Source: a virus. Taken from it: 32,980 nucleotides of DNA. Location of the stretch: IMG/VR virus record IMGVR_UViG_3300032294_000246, positions 1 through 32,980 of that record. One strand, 5' to 3'. Shown one piece after another: positions 18,995 through 25,900 of the stretch; within the stretch, counting starts at the first letter, position 1; every line of letters starts with the position of its first letter. Made by a program: the position numbers and the translations under genes. The notes under the pieces are model-generated. The model was not told where the DNA came from. It did no database searches and was given only the letters and a program-made list of their open reading frames with translations.

Positions 18995-20556
18995 ATGCTT
19001 TCTCCTATCTCTGCTTTGTAAAGGTCCACCAATTTTTCGTGCATATCAACTTTGCCCTGAAGCATCTTGTACATGCGCCGCTCCACCTCGGACCCCTGAA
19101 GGTGTATCACTGTCATTTTGTTTTTCTGCCCCACGCGATCAATACGTGCGATGCACTGCAGATACGTCTCTACTGACATCACAGGCGACCAAAAAATGAT
19201 GGTGTCTGCCGCTGTAAGCGTCACGCCGTGGGAGGCTGATTGTGGCTGAATCAGCAACACGCGAGGTGTGTCAGTTGTCTGAAAGTTTTTGAAAATCTGC
19301 GCGCGAGCGTTGGCTGTTACATCACCAGAAATAATCTCAGTAGTTACACCCTTCTTAGTCAGGTGTTCCTGAATCACTTGGATGGTGTGCTTGTACGGCA
19401 CAAAGATGATGACCTTGTGGGAGGCTTCGTCTATGACCTCTTGCAGTACGTTCAGTCGTGGTGCGATGTCGAACTCAACCACGTTACCCGCATCGGTATA
19501 CACCGCGCCGCCAGACAACTGCAAAAGCTTTGTGAGAGCCGCCGCCGCATTGACTGTGCTGATAGTTTCTCCCGCCGCTTTGACCTGCATCTGCTTGACC
19601 AACTCTTTGTAGTAGGCAGTAGCCTGTGCAGACAGAGGTACTTCGCGTGTCTGGTACATCACATCAGGCAGATCAAGACACTGCGATTTCTCGTAGCGTA
19701 TGGCTGGCTGTAGCGCCTTGAACACAAGTTCTTGCGCGTTGGGTTTCGGAGCCCACTTGAAATGGCTTATCTGGCGCATGACCAAATCTTTCCACGCTGT
19801 CTTGAACTTGGGTACTGCACTGGGGTTGACCAGCCGTGCAAGTCCAAAGGCATCCTCTGGCGATTGTGATGCGGGTGTGCCTGTCATCATCCACAGATAC
19901 GTGTCACTCTTGATGATCTTGGACAGGGTCTTCCAGCGCACAGTTGTGGGGTTCTTGTATGCGTTGGCCTCGTCCACAATGATGAGATCAAAATCACCTT
20001 TGCTGATTGCTTCGCGCTCTGCGTTCACGCCGTCATAGTTGATGATGACAAAGTCATACGCGCCCTCAATCACCCTGCGGCGTCTTGAGCCGTGGGCCAC
20101 GGCACACGTTCTGTGCATGGCTGTCTTGAACAGGTCTGCTTGCCATGCGCTCTGCATGATGGACAGGGGGCAGATGACCAACACACGTTTCACCATACCC
20201 TGATTCATTAGGTAATCAGCCGCCCAAATAGCTGCTGAAGTCTTGCCCGTGCCTGCCTCGTTAAAGCAGAAGGCGCGTTGGTGCAACGTGAGGAAACGTG
20301 CGGTGTCTTTTTGGTGGTCAAACGGTTTGAACATACCGGGCCAGCCGTAATCACGCTCAATCGGTGAAGGCACGGAGTTTCCGTCTGGTAGTAGCTGTGC
20401 AAGTTTTTGCACTTCATTCATTCCCCAGTAGACAAGCATCTCGTGATGTTGTCCGCGTTGCCCGAGGTACTCGCTTTTAGCAATGTACTTATCGATCTGG
20501 TTTGCCATCTCATGCGAACAGAGAAAGCGCAACGCTGTGTTTTCAACTATTTCCAT
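18991..20556 (-). CDS. SNF2-type superfamily 2 helicase/translocase
   Basis: This 521-aa protein has a GAGGT site before the ATG. All main motifs are visible: an FDHQ Q-motif-like element near 79, Walker A NEAGTGKTS (99-107), the DEAN box LIIVDEAN (191-198), motif III TGTPAS (225-230), SASHGVTLTAAD and WSPV in the second lobe, and motif VI ARIDRVGQ. Proteins of this type translocate on double-stranded DNA and remodel protein-DNA complexes or forks. In phages they occur in replication or recombination blocks. The size matches a minimal two-domain SNF2 core without accessory domains. It is the first gene after the 405-base structured gap and is probably read from the promoter at 20938-20965. 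Confidence 0.9.
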   Translation of the reverse strand: MEIVENTALRFLCSHEMANQIDKYIAKSEYLGQRGQHHEMLVYWGMNEVQKLAQLLPDGNSVPSPIERDYGWPGMFKPFDHQKDTARFLTLHQRAFCFNEAGTGKTSAAIWAADYLMNQGMVKRVLVICPLSIMQSAWQADLFKTAMHRTCAVAHGSRRRRVIEGAYDFVIINYDGVNAEREAISKGDFDLIIVDEANAYKNPTTVRWKTLSKIIKSDTYLWMMTGTPASQSPEDAFGLARLVNPSAVPKFKTAWKDLVMRQISHFKWAPKPNAQELVFKALQPAIRYEKSQCLDLPDVMYQTREVPLSAQATAYYKELVKQMQVKAAGETISTVNAAAALTKLLQLSGGAVYTDAGNVVEFDIAPRLNVLQEVIDEASHKVIIFVPYKHTIQVIQEHLTKKGVTTEIISGDVTANARAQIFKNFQTTDTPRVLLIQPQSASHGVTLTAADTIIFWSPVMSVETYLQCIARIDRVGQKNKMTVIHLQGSEVERRMYKMLQGKVDMHEKLVDLYKAEIGESI

Positions 20557-20705
20557 ACTACCTCAAACTGAGTGTGGTCTCCGCTTCTGGTTGTCGGCGC
20601 GGTAGATGCCTCATGGTTTCAGGTGTGCGAACGGCCCCTGACGCCGGTTGATTTCTCGACTCGCACTGTGAATCAACAGACCCTATCTGTTTGCCTTTCG
20701 GCTAA

Positions 20706-20818
20706 ACCAACACGGCTGAAGACTGCCGGGGGGAGTCGAACCCCCGATGATCCGTAACCCATTACTGGGTTGGCTGCTGCTACCACTGGCTCCATCAGCA
20801 GACCTCATGCGTGTTGGT
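20706..20818. repeat. 9-bp inverted repeat enclosing the tRNA-like element
   Basis: ACCAACACG at 20706-20714 and its exact complement CGTGTTGGT at 20810-20818 enclose the tRNA-like fold. In RNA this would make a closing stem outside the acceptor stem, giving one compact domain of about 113 bases. Confidence 0.7.
20722..20802 (-). tRNA. Degenerate tRNA-like element (no assignable anticodon)
   Basis: On the minus strand a perfect T-arm is visible: five G, loop TTCGACT, five C (20729-20745). The last 7 bases, CGGCAGT, pair with TCTGCTG at the 5' end except for the outermost pair. A D-loop-like AGTGGTAG lies at 20780-20787. The anticodon-like arm AACCC/GGGTT has a 6-base loop AGTAAT without the expected U at position 33, and the D-stem is weak. 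A normal 7-base anticodon loop cannot be formed, so I would not expect a functional tRNA. It may be a decayed tRNA, an RNase P or processing signal, or a tRNA mimic. Confidence 0.45.
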
Positions 20819-20909
20819 CCCCGTCTTTCCGGGGTGTCCGTCACTCCCATCGGAGAAACGATTGAATGACTGACGTGGTTAAAAGGCTGAAAGCAACTGC
20901 AAAGTGCCT

Positions 20910-20937
20910 CGTGACTCACTCACGCCTAACAGTCACG
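20910..20937. promoter_or_regulatory. Operator-like palindrome at the promoter start site
   Basis: CGTGACT and AGTCACG are perfect 7-bp inverted half-sites separated by 14 bases, a centre-to-centre distance of 21 bases or two helical turns. They lie directly next to the -10 box, over the expected start of transcription. This fits a repressor-binding site. A hairpin at the 5' end of the transcript is an alternative only if transcription starts further upstream. Confidence 0.5.
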
Positions 20938-20965
20938 ATATTAAGGCCACATCAAGAAATGTCAA
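20938..20965 (-). promoter_or_regulatory. Sigma70-like promoter for the leader and helicase gene
   Basis: On the minus strand TTGACA (20960-20965, full consensus) is followed after 16 bases by TAATAT (20938-20943), 4 of 6 matches to TATAAT. The start would be near 20931. The -35 box overlaps the last codons of the upstream HNH-like gene. It is the only clear promoter I found in the window. Confidence 0.7.
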
Positions 20966-21276
20966 GTTCTTTTACGTTCTTTTTTGCTGGTTTCTGATAC
21001 GAGGTTTCCCTTAGAGTCACGGCTGAATGAACGATTACGTGAAGCAGACTCGATGCGCACACCGTGCTTGTTTGAGCCGCCCTTGTCCATCGCCTTAACG
21101 TGCGCAACGTCCTTGCCTTCACGCTTTTCGGCTTTGCCGTTACCGTTGTGGTCAGCACCTGTCTTATCGATACCTCGACGGGCGCGTTGGCGCTCCATGC
21201 GGTTGTCGTGTTCGCCACGCGCCTTCTGTTGCTCGTACTCTTTTTTGTACGGCCTTGGTTTGTTTACGTAGGGCAT
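20962..21276 (-). CDS. Small basic HNH-like protein
   Basis: I start this 104-aa protein at the ATG encoding MPYVNKPRPYKK, which has AAGGAG 7 bases upstream and overlaps the stop of the nuclease gene by one base (TGATG). The protein is very basic. GKDVAHVKAMDKGGSN (54-69) followed by ESASRNRSFSR (76-86) resembles the core of HNH endonucleases (D-x-x-H, then Gly-rich turn, then Asn), but the usual Cys pairs and final His are not seen, so activity is doubtful. Similar short proteins occur in many phages, often beside replication genes. It could be a structural DNA-binding variant of the HNH fold. Confidence 0.72.
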   Translation of the reverse strand: MPYVNKPRPYKKEYEQQKARGEHDNRMERQRARRGIDKTGADHNGNGKAEKREGKDVAHVKAMDKGGSNKHGVRIESASRNRSFSRDSKGNLVSETSKKERKRT

Positions 21277-21941
21277 CAGCGCTCCTTGTGATGTTCGCAT
21301 GTATGTACTGGACACCACCCGCACAGTGGGGTGGGGTTTGCTTGCCAGCTATCATTTTCGTAGGAAAGCCGCATCCTTTCAAGTTCCCAATAGAAGTCTT
21401 GCCAGTACTCGTCAATCTTTTCTCGGGTGTATTCCGAGGTAACAAAGTGCTCGTGTGCGACAAACAACAGACCAGCCTTGATGTGGTTAACTTCTGGGAA
21501 GTGTGCAAACGCCATGAGCGCCATTAACTGAAGCTGTTTGGGGTCTGGGTACTTGTTGCTACCCGTCTTGTAATCAACAATAAAAGCGTGATCGCCGTCC
21601 ACGACCAGCAAGTCGGCAATGCCACGCGCCCAGTAGTTCTTGGCCCCAAAGGTACACGGCTCCTTGTCGTAGGTGATCGCCATACGATGCTCGGGGTACT
21701 TGATACCCTCCATGTCACGCAACGGGTCAAGTTGTTTCTTGTACCGTTCGTAGTTTTTGGCGAGGGGTGTGCCGTCTTTGACGTAGTTCTCAAGGGCTGT
21801 GTGGACCTCAGTGCCGTACAGCATCTGCTGAGTAGGCCGCTTGGTGAACTTCTTCAATACCTTTACTTGGTGATACTGTTTTGGGCAGTTACTGTAGTCT
21901 TTCAGACCTGAGTAAGACCACTTGATCTCTTGGGGTGACAT
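21276..21941 (-). CDS. Cas4/RecB-like PD-(D/E)XK exonuclease with four Cys
   Basis: This 221-aa protein has AAGGA 9 bases before the ATG. The nuclease core is clear: H47 in GTEVHTALE, D110 in ARGIADLL, then D123-Y-K125 in IVDYKTG and QLQLMAL. One Cys near the N-terminus (C19) and three at the end (C207, C210, C215) match the 4Fe-4S cluster pattern of Cas4 and AddB-type nucleases. Such enzymes degrade single strands or trim ends. In a phage this one would process replication or recombination intermediates beside the polymerase and helicase. No CRISPR array or Cas1/Cas2 gene is present, so a CRISPR function is not supported. Confidence 0.88.
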   Translation of the reverse strand: MSPQEIKWSYSGLKDYSNCPKQYHQVKVLKKFTKRPTQQMLYGTEVHTALENYVKDGTPLAKNYERYKKQLDPLRDMEGIKYPEHRMAITYDKEPCTFGAKNYWARGIADLLVVDGDHAFIVDYKTGSNKYPDPKQLQLMALMAFAHFPEVNHIKAGLLFVAHEHFVTSEYTREKIDEYWQDFYWELERMRLSYENDSWQANPTPLCGWCPVHTCEHHKER

Positions 21942-21982
21942 ACTGAATCCTTACTGGTGAGTTGTTTAGAGCTGAAATGGTA

Positions 21983-23863
21983 TCAGCAATCACCGTAAGT
22001 ATCACCAGCATGGGCCTCACACGCCACAGGCAGTCCTGTCGCCCACTCGGGGGCGGTGTGCATGATCTTGGTTATGGTCTCAATCGCGCTGTCCACCTCA
22101 TAGTCTGGCACAACGCACACAGCGGCGTCATGGACTGTCAGCACCACCCGGTGGTGGTTGTTGATCTCAAGCATCTGAACGCCAACGACGATACGTGCAA
22201 GGGCTTGGACCACGTTCTCGACGACTGCTCCGCCCCAGATAGATATGGTTCCCTTGCGAGAGTCATACACGATGCTGGACTTCTGCTTCTCTTCGTCCCA
22301 CTCCTTGCGTAAGTTCTTGTAGCGGATACGCATGTTGTTCGGGAGGATGATGCCCTCCTTGTCGTAGAAGACACACTTGTGCTTGCCGAACTGTTTGGGG
22401 CCGTTCTTGAAAGAACCGTTGAGCATGTCGTTGAGCATCGCATCCGCTTCGCCCCACAACTCGATGATCATGTCGTTCTTCTCGCGGTACACACCAACGA
22501 TACGCTTGGCCTCGTCCTCGTCGATCTTCACGCTGATGGGCTGGGATGTAGACAGCGTGTGTTGTAGCTTCAACGCTCCAGTGCCGTACCCCAGACCGAG
22601 GATACAGGTCTTACCAACGAACCGTTGCTCAGCGTCTTTCTTTGTGATTGTGCGTCCGTAGACTGCAGATGCAAACAGCGAGTACACATCCTCGCCCCGT
22701 GCAAACTGCTGAACCACATCGTCTTGGCCAGCCAGCCACGCAACCATACGCGCTTCGATCTGCGATGAGTCAGCGTTGATTACCTTGTAACCTTCTGGCG
22801 GCACGATAGCCTTCTTGAGCGCTTTCTTCTTGGGGTCACGGCTTGGCAGATTTTGGAAGTTAACCTTGTCCATGCCCGACCAGCGACCCGTGTGCGCTCC
22901 GTAGTATTTCAGGGGGACCGGAATGAGTCCCTTATTGCGTTTGCCAATATCCATGAACCTCTGGATGCGCCCAGCTTCAAGGGTTGACTTCGTGCCAAGG
23001 CGCACAGCGCACAGGTGCTGGATGACCTCATCCTCGCTCTCGCACAGCGCGATGAACCCTTCGTCTTTCTTAGCCAAGGCAGGGACATCCTTCTTCTGTT
23101 TCTCACTGTACTTCATCGGCACTTTGATGCCGTAGTTCTCCAAAATCTCAGCGAACTTCTTATTGCTGGACAAACTCTTGCGCACGTCCTCTTCAGTCTC
23201 GCATTTGAGCTGGCTCATGAGCGATGACAATAGTTCAGACTTTTCTTTACGCATGTCTTCGAGGCGGTTGTTCAGCTTGTCCTCGTCCACGTACAGCATG
23301 GGGTGAGTGAACATCCGTATCGTCATGTCGATCAGGCGATACTCGTCCATTGGGAAACCCTCGGACATGATGTTGAACAGCTTGTGGGTCAACGTCACAT
23401 CGTTGTTGCAGTACACACCGTACTGCGCTAGGTCTTCGGGGGTGAAGTCTTTGCGGCGTTTGTCGATAGCCGTAACAACCTCGGTCCCCTTAGTACCTAT
23501 CTTGTAGCGCTCAGCGAGTGCCGCCAGCGAACCACCAGCGTCAACCCCATGCAGTGCCCTAGCCATGCCCAATGTGTCGAGATAGATTTTCGGTGTGATA
23601 CCGAAATGCCAATACAAGATACAACCATCGAACAGAGTGTTGTGCGCCAGCATCATGGAGTTGCGCCAGTCGAACTGGAGAAGCCACTTACGTATCGATT
23701 CACGGTCCCCTGAAAACCAAACTGGCTCTCCTGAGTCCACTTGGACTGACGCCCCGATCACCTCGAAACGCTTGTCACGCACGTATTCTTCGGTGGTCTG
23801 GGTGCGGAATCCAAGTCCCTTGCTTGTGTAGTAAGTTTCAAAATCGATGGTAAGCAGCGACAC
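21983..23863 (-). CDS. DNA polymerase, family A, with 3'-5' exonuclease domain
   Basis: I start this 626-aa protein at a GTG one base after the stop of the upstream gene, because the exonuclease motif begins at once. The longer reading from an upstream codon would overlap that gene entirely. Exo I is D7-F-E9, Exo II N75 and D79 (AHNTLFD), Exo III D155 (YGVYCNND). Polymerase motifs are YYGAHTGRWSG, motif A ADSSQIEAR with D365, motif B R414, K418 and Y426 in a GYG turn, and motif C VHDA with D579. The catalytic Asp pair is present, but the usual Glu of HDE is Ala. It lacks a 5'-3' nuclease domain. It is the replicative polymerase of the phage and pairs with the primase-helicase. Confidence 0.93.
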   Translation of the reverse strand: MSLLTIDFETYYTSKGLGFRTQTTEEYVRDKRFEVIGASVQVDSGEPVWFSGDRESIRKWLLQFDWRNSMMLAHNTLFDGCILYWHFGITPKIYLDTLGMARALHGVDAGGSLAALAERYKIGTKGTEVVTAIDKRRKDFTPEDLAQYGVYCNNDVTLTHKLFNIMSEGFPMDEYRLIDMTIRMFTHPMLYVDEDKLNNRLEDMRKEKSELLSSLMSQLKCETEEDVRKSLSSNKKFAEILENYGIKVPMKYSEKQKKDVPALAKKDEGFIALCESEDEVIQHLCAVRLGTKSTLEAGRIQRFMDIGKRNKGLIPVPLKYYGAHTGRWSGMDKVNFQNLPSRDPKKKALKKAIVPPEGYKVINADSSQIEARMVAWLAGQDDVVQQFARGEDVYSLFASAVYGRTITKKDAEQRFVGKTCILGLGYGTGALKLQHTLSTSQPISVKIDEDEAKRIVGVYREKNDMIIELWGEADAMLNDMLNGSFKNGPKQFGKHKCVFYDKEGIILPNNMRIRYKNLRKEWDEEKQKSSIVYDSRKGTISIWGGAVVENVVQALARIVVGVQMLEINNHHRVVLTVHDAAVCVVPDYEVDSAIETITKIMHTAPEWATGLPVACEAHAGDTYGDC

Positions 23864-23864
23864 G

Positions 23865-24473
23865 TTATTTCCAGTTCTGGTTGTTGCGTTTTTTATATGC
23901 CTGAGACTGCGCCCTGAATGCGTCCCGTCGAGCGATATCATCTTTAACTGCCTGAAGTTTCTCTTCAAGCACCGCGTTCTGTACCCGAATGTTTTGAATT
24001 GTGGCTTTGTCTTTGCCACGCTCAATCAGGTCATGAATACCTTCATCCATAAGAACGCGGTACTTCTCAGTACGTTGGTAATCGGCGGGGACATCTCCAG
24101 ACCACCACACCTGATTACCTTCTGATCTTGCGATTGCTGACCCAAGTGGTGCAAGAGATTGTGACCTATCATATGCAGCTTTAAGGGATGGCGACCCCTG
24201 TGTGGTATACGTATTCGCTTTGGCTTGGCGTTCCTGTGCGACTCGCAGTCTGGTTCCACTGGCGATCTCTTCGACGATCTTAGCGTTCAGTTCTTTGCGT
24301 CTGATCTCTTTGACCTTCTTGTTCAGCATCAGGATGTCTTCTTCGTCGAGAAACTCAGGCCCATGCTTGGCGATGTCCTGCATTATCTCGGACCAGCGAA
24401 AGGACAAGTCCCCAAAGAACTCCTCTGGGTATTGGTCCATCCTGTCGATCAATAGTTTGATTCCGTCTTGCAT
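23865..24473 (-). CDS. Hypothetical phage protein upstream of the polymerase
   Basis: This 202-aa protein has GAGGT before its ATG, 7 bases after the stop of the DUF3310 gene. The N-terminal 40 residues (IDRMDQYPEEFFGD, then FRWSEIM and FLDEEDILML) match a pattern I have seen at the start of several phage hypothetical proteins. The middle is charged and helical, and residues about 155-195 form a likely coiled coil ending in a basic, Asn-rich tail. No catalytic motif was found. Its position directly before the polymerase gene with one base between them suggests coupled expression, perhaps as a processivity or accessory factor, which is inference. Confidence 0.75.
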   Translation of the reverse strand: MQDGIKLLIDRMDQYPEEFFGDLSFRWSEIMQDIAKHGPEFLDEEDILMLNKKVKEIRRKELNAKIVEEIASGTRLRVAQERQAKANTYTTQGSPSLKAAYDRSQSLAPLGSAIARSEGNQVWWSGDVPADYQRTEKYRVLMDEGIHDLIERGKDKATIQNIRVQNAVLEEKLQAVKDDIARRDAFRAQSQAYKKRNNQNWK

Positions 24474-24480
24474 AACTACC

Positions 24481-24957
24481 TCACTTGATCGAGTTGATTT
24501 CGCGGGTGAGATACCACTGCGCTTTAAGCAGGTCTTCCTTGCGGTTACCCTTGTGGTCTGAGCGGGTGATGTACTTGACTACGTTGCCAAGGTTGTACCC
24601 AAGTTCTTTGGCTTCGATGAAGTCGATGGTCTCGATGCCGCCGTACTTGTAGTGTGCGGGGTGATTCACTGGGTCGGGCGTAGGCTCCAACATCGTAATT
24701 TTCTCTGTGATAGACCCGTCTTTGTTTTGGGTTAAATCAACCAGCATGTGCGGCGCAGGTTTAAATTCCGCTTGCATCTTGGTTATTGTCTTCTTGGTCA
24801 AGTACTGCTTGGGGGTGTACTTGGTATCCATCTTGCGTTTAACAACGTACACGTATTGGTACTTCACCCCGAGGTCCTTAGCGACCTCAGCCACCTTCTT
24901 GGTTGGGTTTTGCTCAATGTATTTGCGAATCTTTGCGGACAGGGAAATTTTAGCCAT
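24481..24957 (-). CDS. DUF3310 (SaV-like) protein with N-terminal HTH-like segment
   Basis: This 158-aa protein has AAGGAG 7 bases before the ATG. The C-terminal 60 residues are a typical DUF3310 domain: VNHPAHYKYGGIETIDFI (97-114), then LGNVVKYITR and DLLKAQWYL. This domain occurs in very many phages, and a link to nucleotide metabolism has been suggested without proof. Residues 1-45 (KKVAEVAKDLGVKYQYVYVV) look like a small helix-turn-helix, so the protein may be a fusion of a DNA-binding module and DUF3310. It sits at the head of the DNA replication block. Confidence 0.85.
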   Translation of the reverse strand: MAKISLSAKIRKYIEQNPTKKVAEVAKDLGVKYQYVYVVKRKMDTKYTPKQYLTKKTITKMQAEFKPAPHMLVDLTQNKDGSITEKITMLEPTPDPVNHPAHYKYGGIETIDFIEAKELGYNLGNVVKYITRSDHKGNRKEDLLKAQWYLTREINSIK

Positions 24958-24980
24958 GTGGGTTCTCCTTGGTTGGCTGG

Positions 24981-25166
24981 TTAAAAAAGCGCTTCGGGTA
25001 AATCAGTCGTTGGTTTCTTGCGGTCTACGATAGACAGGTGCATCAAATTCAGCACCTTGGGGTCGGCTCTGTCGAAAGGCCACCATGCCTTTGTTATCAG
25101 GGCGTGTAGTTGCTCTCGCTGTGACTTGTTCAGTCTCGGTAAAGGTTTGATTGGGTTGTCTTCCAT
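24981..25166 (-). CDS. Small hypothetical protein overlapping the winged-helix gene
   Basis: This 61-aa reading frame starts at the ATG encoding MEDNPIKPLPR, in a different frame from the 3' part of the winged-helix gene. The frame is open further upstream to 25226. Composition looks protein-like (NKSQREQLHALITKAWWPF, then LNLMHLSIVDRKK), more so than the Arg/Thr/Pro-rich overlapping frame. Its ribosome binding site is weak. Either it is a separate overlapping gene, or the true product joins the winged-helix domain to this tail by frameshifting or a sequencing error. It ends just before the ribosome binding site of the DUF3310 gene. Confidence 0.45.
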   Translation of the reverse strand: MEDNPIKPLPRLNKSQREQLHALITKAWWPFDRADPKVLNLMHLSIVDRKKPTTDLPEALF

Positions 25167-25416
25167 CTCGTATTCGTTTTCGTTGAATGTCAGGTCGTGG
25201 GCAGTTCTCTGGAGGTACAACAACACACCAGATAGCCATTGGTGGATTGCCGTTCTTGCGCACCCATCTGTCGATGTAGGTGTCAGGCATGGTGCTCAGT
25301 AATTTGCGGATGTTGCTCGGCTCTCGGTCAAGGTTGTTGGCAATCGTGCCCACGTCCAGTCCATCAGGGTTGGCTCTGAGCAATTCGCGTAGTGACTGCG
25401 TTGCAAAGGTTCTCAT
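25003..25416 (-). CDS. Winged-helix DNA-binding protein, paralogue B
   Basis: I start this 137-aa protein at the ATG that overlaps the stop of the 62-aa gene (ATGA). Residues 1-45 form a winged-helix-like unit: SLRELLRANPDGLDVGTIAN, then EPSNIRKLLSTMPDTYIDRW. This is followed by CVVVPPENCPRP, which parallels VAVPVPDDCPHP of the neighbouring paralogue at 25598-25900. From residue 84 on the sequence (Arg, Thr, Gln and Pro-rich) overlaps another plausible frame, so the true C-terminus is uncertain. A role as phage transcription regulator is inferred from the fold only. Confidence 0.62.
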   Translation of the reverse strand: MRTFATQSLRELLRANPDGLDVGTIANNLDREPSNIRKLLSTMPDTYIDRWVRKNGNPPMAIWCVVVPPENCPRPDIQRKRIRDGRQPNQTFTETEQVTARATTRPDNKGMVAFRQSRPQGAEFDAPVYRRPQETND

Positions 25417-25601
25417 TGAAGTTCGTGTTTGTTGAGGTACGGTTTGATGTGTGGTGTGGCTCGGCTGTAGATGCCGAACGCCTTGTAGTCCGTGGTTGCC
25501 GTAGCACCCTTGGCTCTGAACACAGGGTCTTGAAAGAAAACACTTGGCCTTGGGTTGTGCCTCCAGTGAAAGGGTGAGTCGGGGTGGCATTTACATTTCA
25601 T
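25413..25601 (-). CDS. Small 62-aa protein between two winged-helix genes
   Basis: AAGGAG stands 8 bases before the ATG. The start overlaps the stop of the upstream winged-helix gene, and the stop overlaps the start of the downstream one, both as ATGA. The protein begins MKCKCHPDSPFHWRHN, with two Cys and two His that could bind a metal, and continues with FFQDPVFRAKG and YKAFGIYSR. I do not recognise it. The double coupling shows that it is a real gene. It may be a partner of the two winged-helix proteins that flank it. Confidence 0.7.
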   Translation of the reverse strand: MKCKCHPDSPFHWRHNPRPSVFFQDPVFRAKGATATTDYKAFGIYSRATPHIKPYLNKHELQ

Positions 25602-25900
25602 GCGGTGGCTCCTTGTGTGATGACCCACTGGGTCTTTGGTTTCTTGTAGTGTGCGCCCCACTTGGTGCGGTCTCTGGGGTGAGGGCAGTCGTCTGGCACG
25701 GGTACAGCAACCCACACCTTCTCGAACTGTCCGCGCTTGCCCATACGCCAGCGGTCTACATACACATCGGGCATGGCTCTCAGGGATGTCCGCACGTTGG
25801 ATGGATGAATCCCCGTGATCTCAGATATCTCGATGGGCGTCAGGCCGCTTGGCTTTGAGCGCAGTAGCGTACGTATTTTCTTTTGGCGTACAGGTGTCAT
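25598..25900 (-). CDS. Winged-helix DNA-binding protein, paralogue A
   Basis: This 100-aa protein starts at the ATG encoding MTPVRQKKI, which overlaps the stop of the 30-aa gene (ATGA) and has AGGA 9 bases upstream. The fold is a winged helix: IRTLLRSKPSGLTPIEISEI, then HPSNVRTSLRAMPDVYVDRW, then KVWVAVPVPDDCPHP. The arrangement matches IclR/MarR-like N-terminal domains in phage proteins. It shares the MPD(V/T)Y(V/I)DRW and VPxx(D/N)CPxP elements with paralogue B 182 bases downstream. It lacks an effector domain, so it would act as a simple DNA-binding factor. Confidence 0.75.
   Translation of the reverse strand: MTPVRQKKIRTLLRSKPSGLTPIEISEITGIHPSNVRTSLRAMPDVYVDRWRMGKRGQFEKVWVAVPVPDDCPHPRDRTKWGAHYKKPKTQWVITQGATA

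Larger units (their letters stand above)
20557..20961 (-). other. Structured non-coding gap, probable 5' leader of the helicase gene
   Basis: This 405-base stretch is the only long gap in the right arm and holds no convincing gene on either strand. It contains a minus strand promoter, a palindrome at the likely start site, a tRNA-like fold within a 9-bp inverted repeat, and at least two further hairpins: GTTGATT/AATCAAC at 20647-20677 and CCCCG/CGGGG at 20819-20834. It would give a transcript leader of about 370 bases before the helicase start codon. It may act as an RNA regulator or be a non-coding RNA in its own right. Confidence 0.65.

Noticed and set aside
20722-20802. Functional tRNA with a GTA (Tyr) anticodon
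   Set aside because: A 7-base loop containing GTA breaks two of the five anticodon stem pairs and lacks U33, so no amino acid is assigned.
20683-20919. 78-codon frame on the - strand in the long gap
   Set aside because: It runs through the tRNA-like fold and hairpins, has a low-complexity Ser/Pro/Gly/Arg translation and no ribosome binding site.
21276-21941. CRISPR-associated Cas4 with a nearby array
   Set aside because: No spaced direct repeats and no Cas1 or Cas2 motifs were found in the window. Nuclease-only use is more likely.
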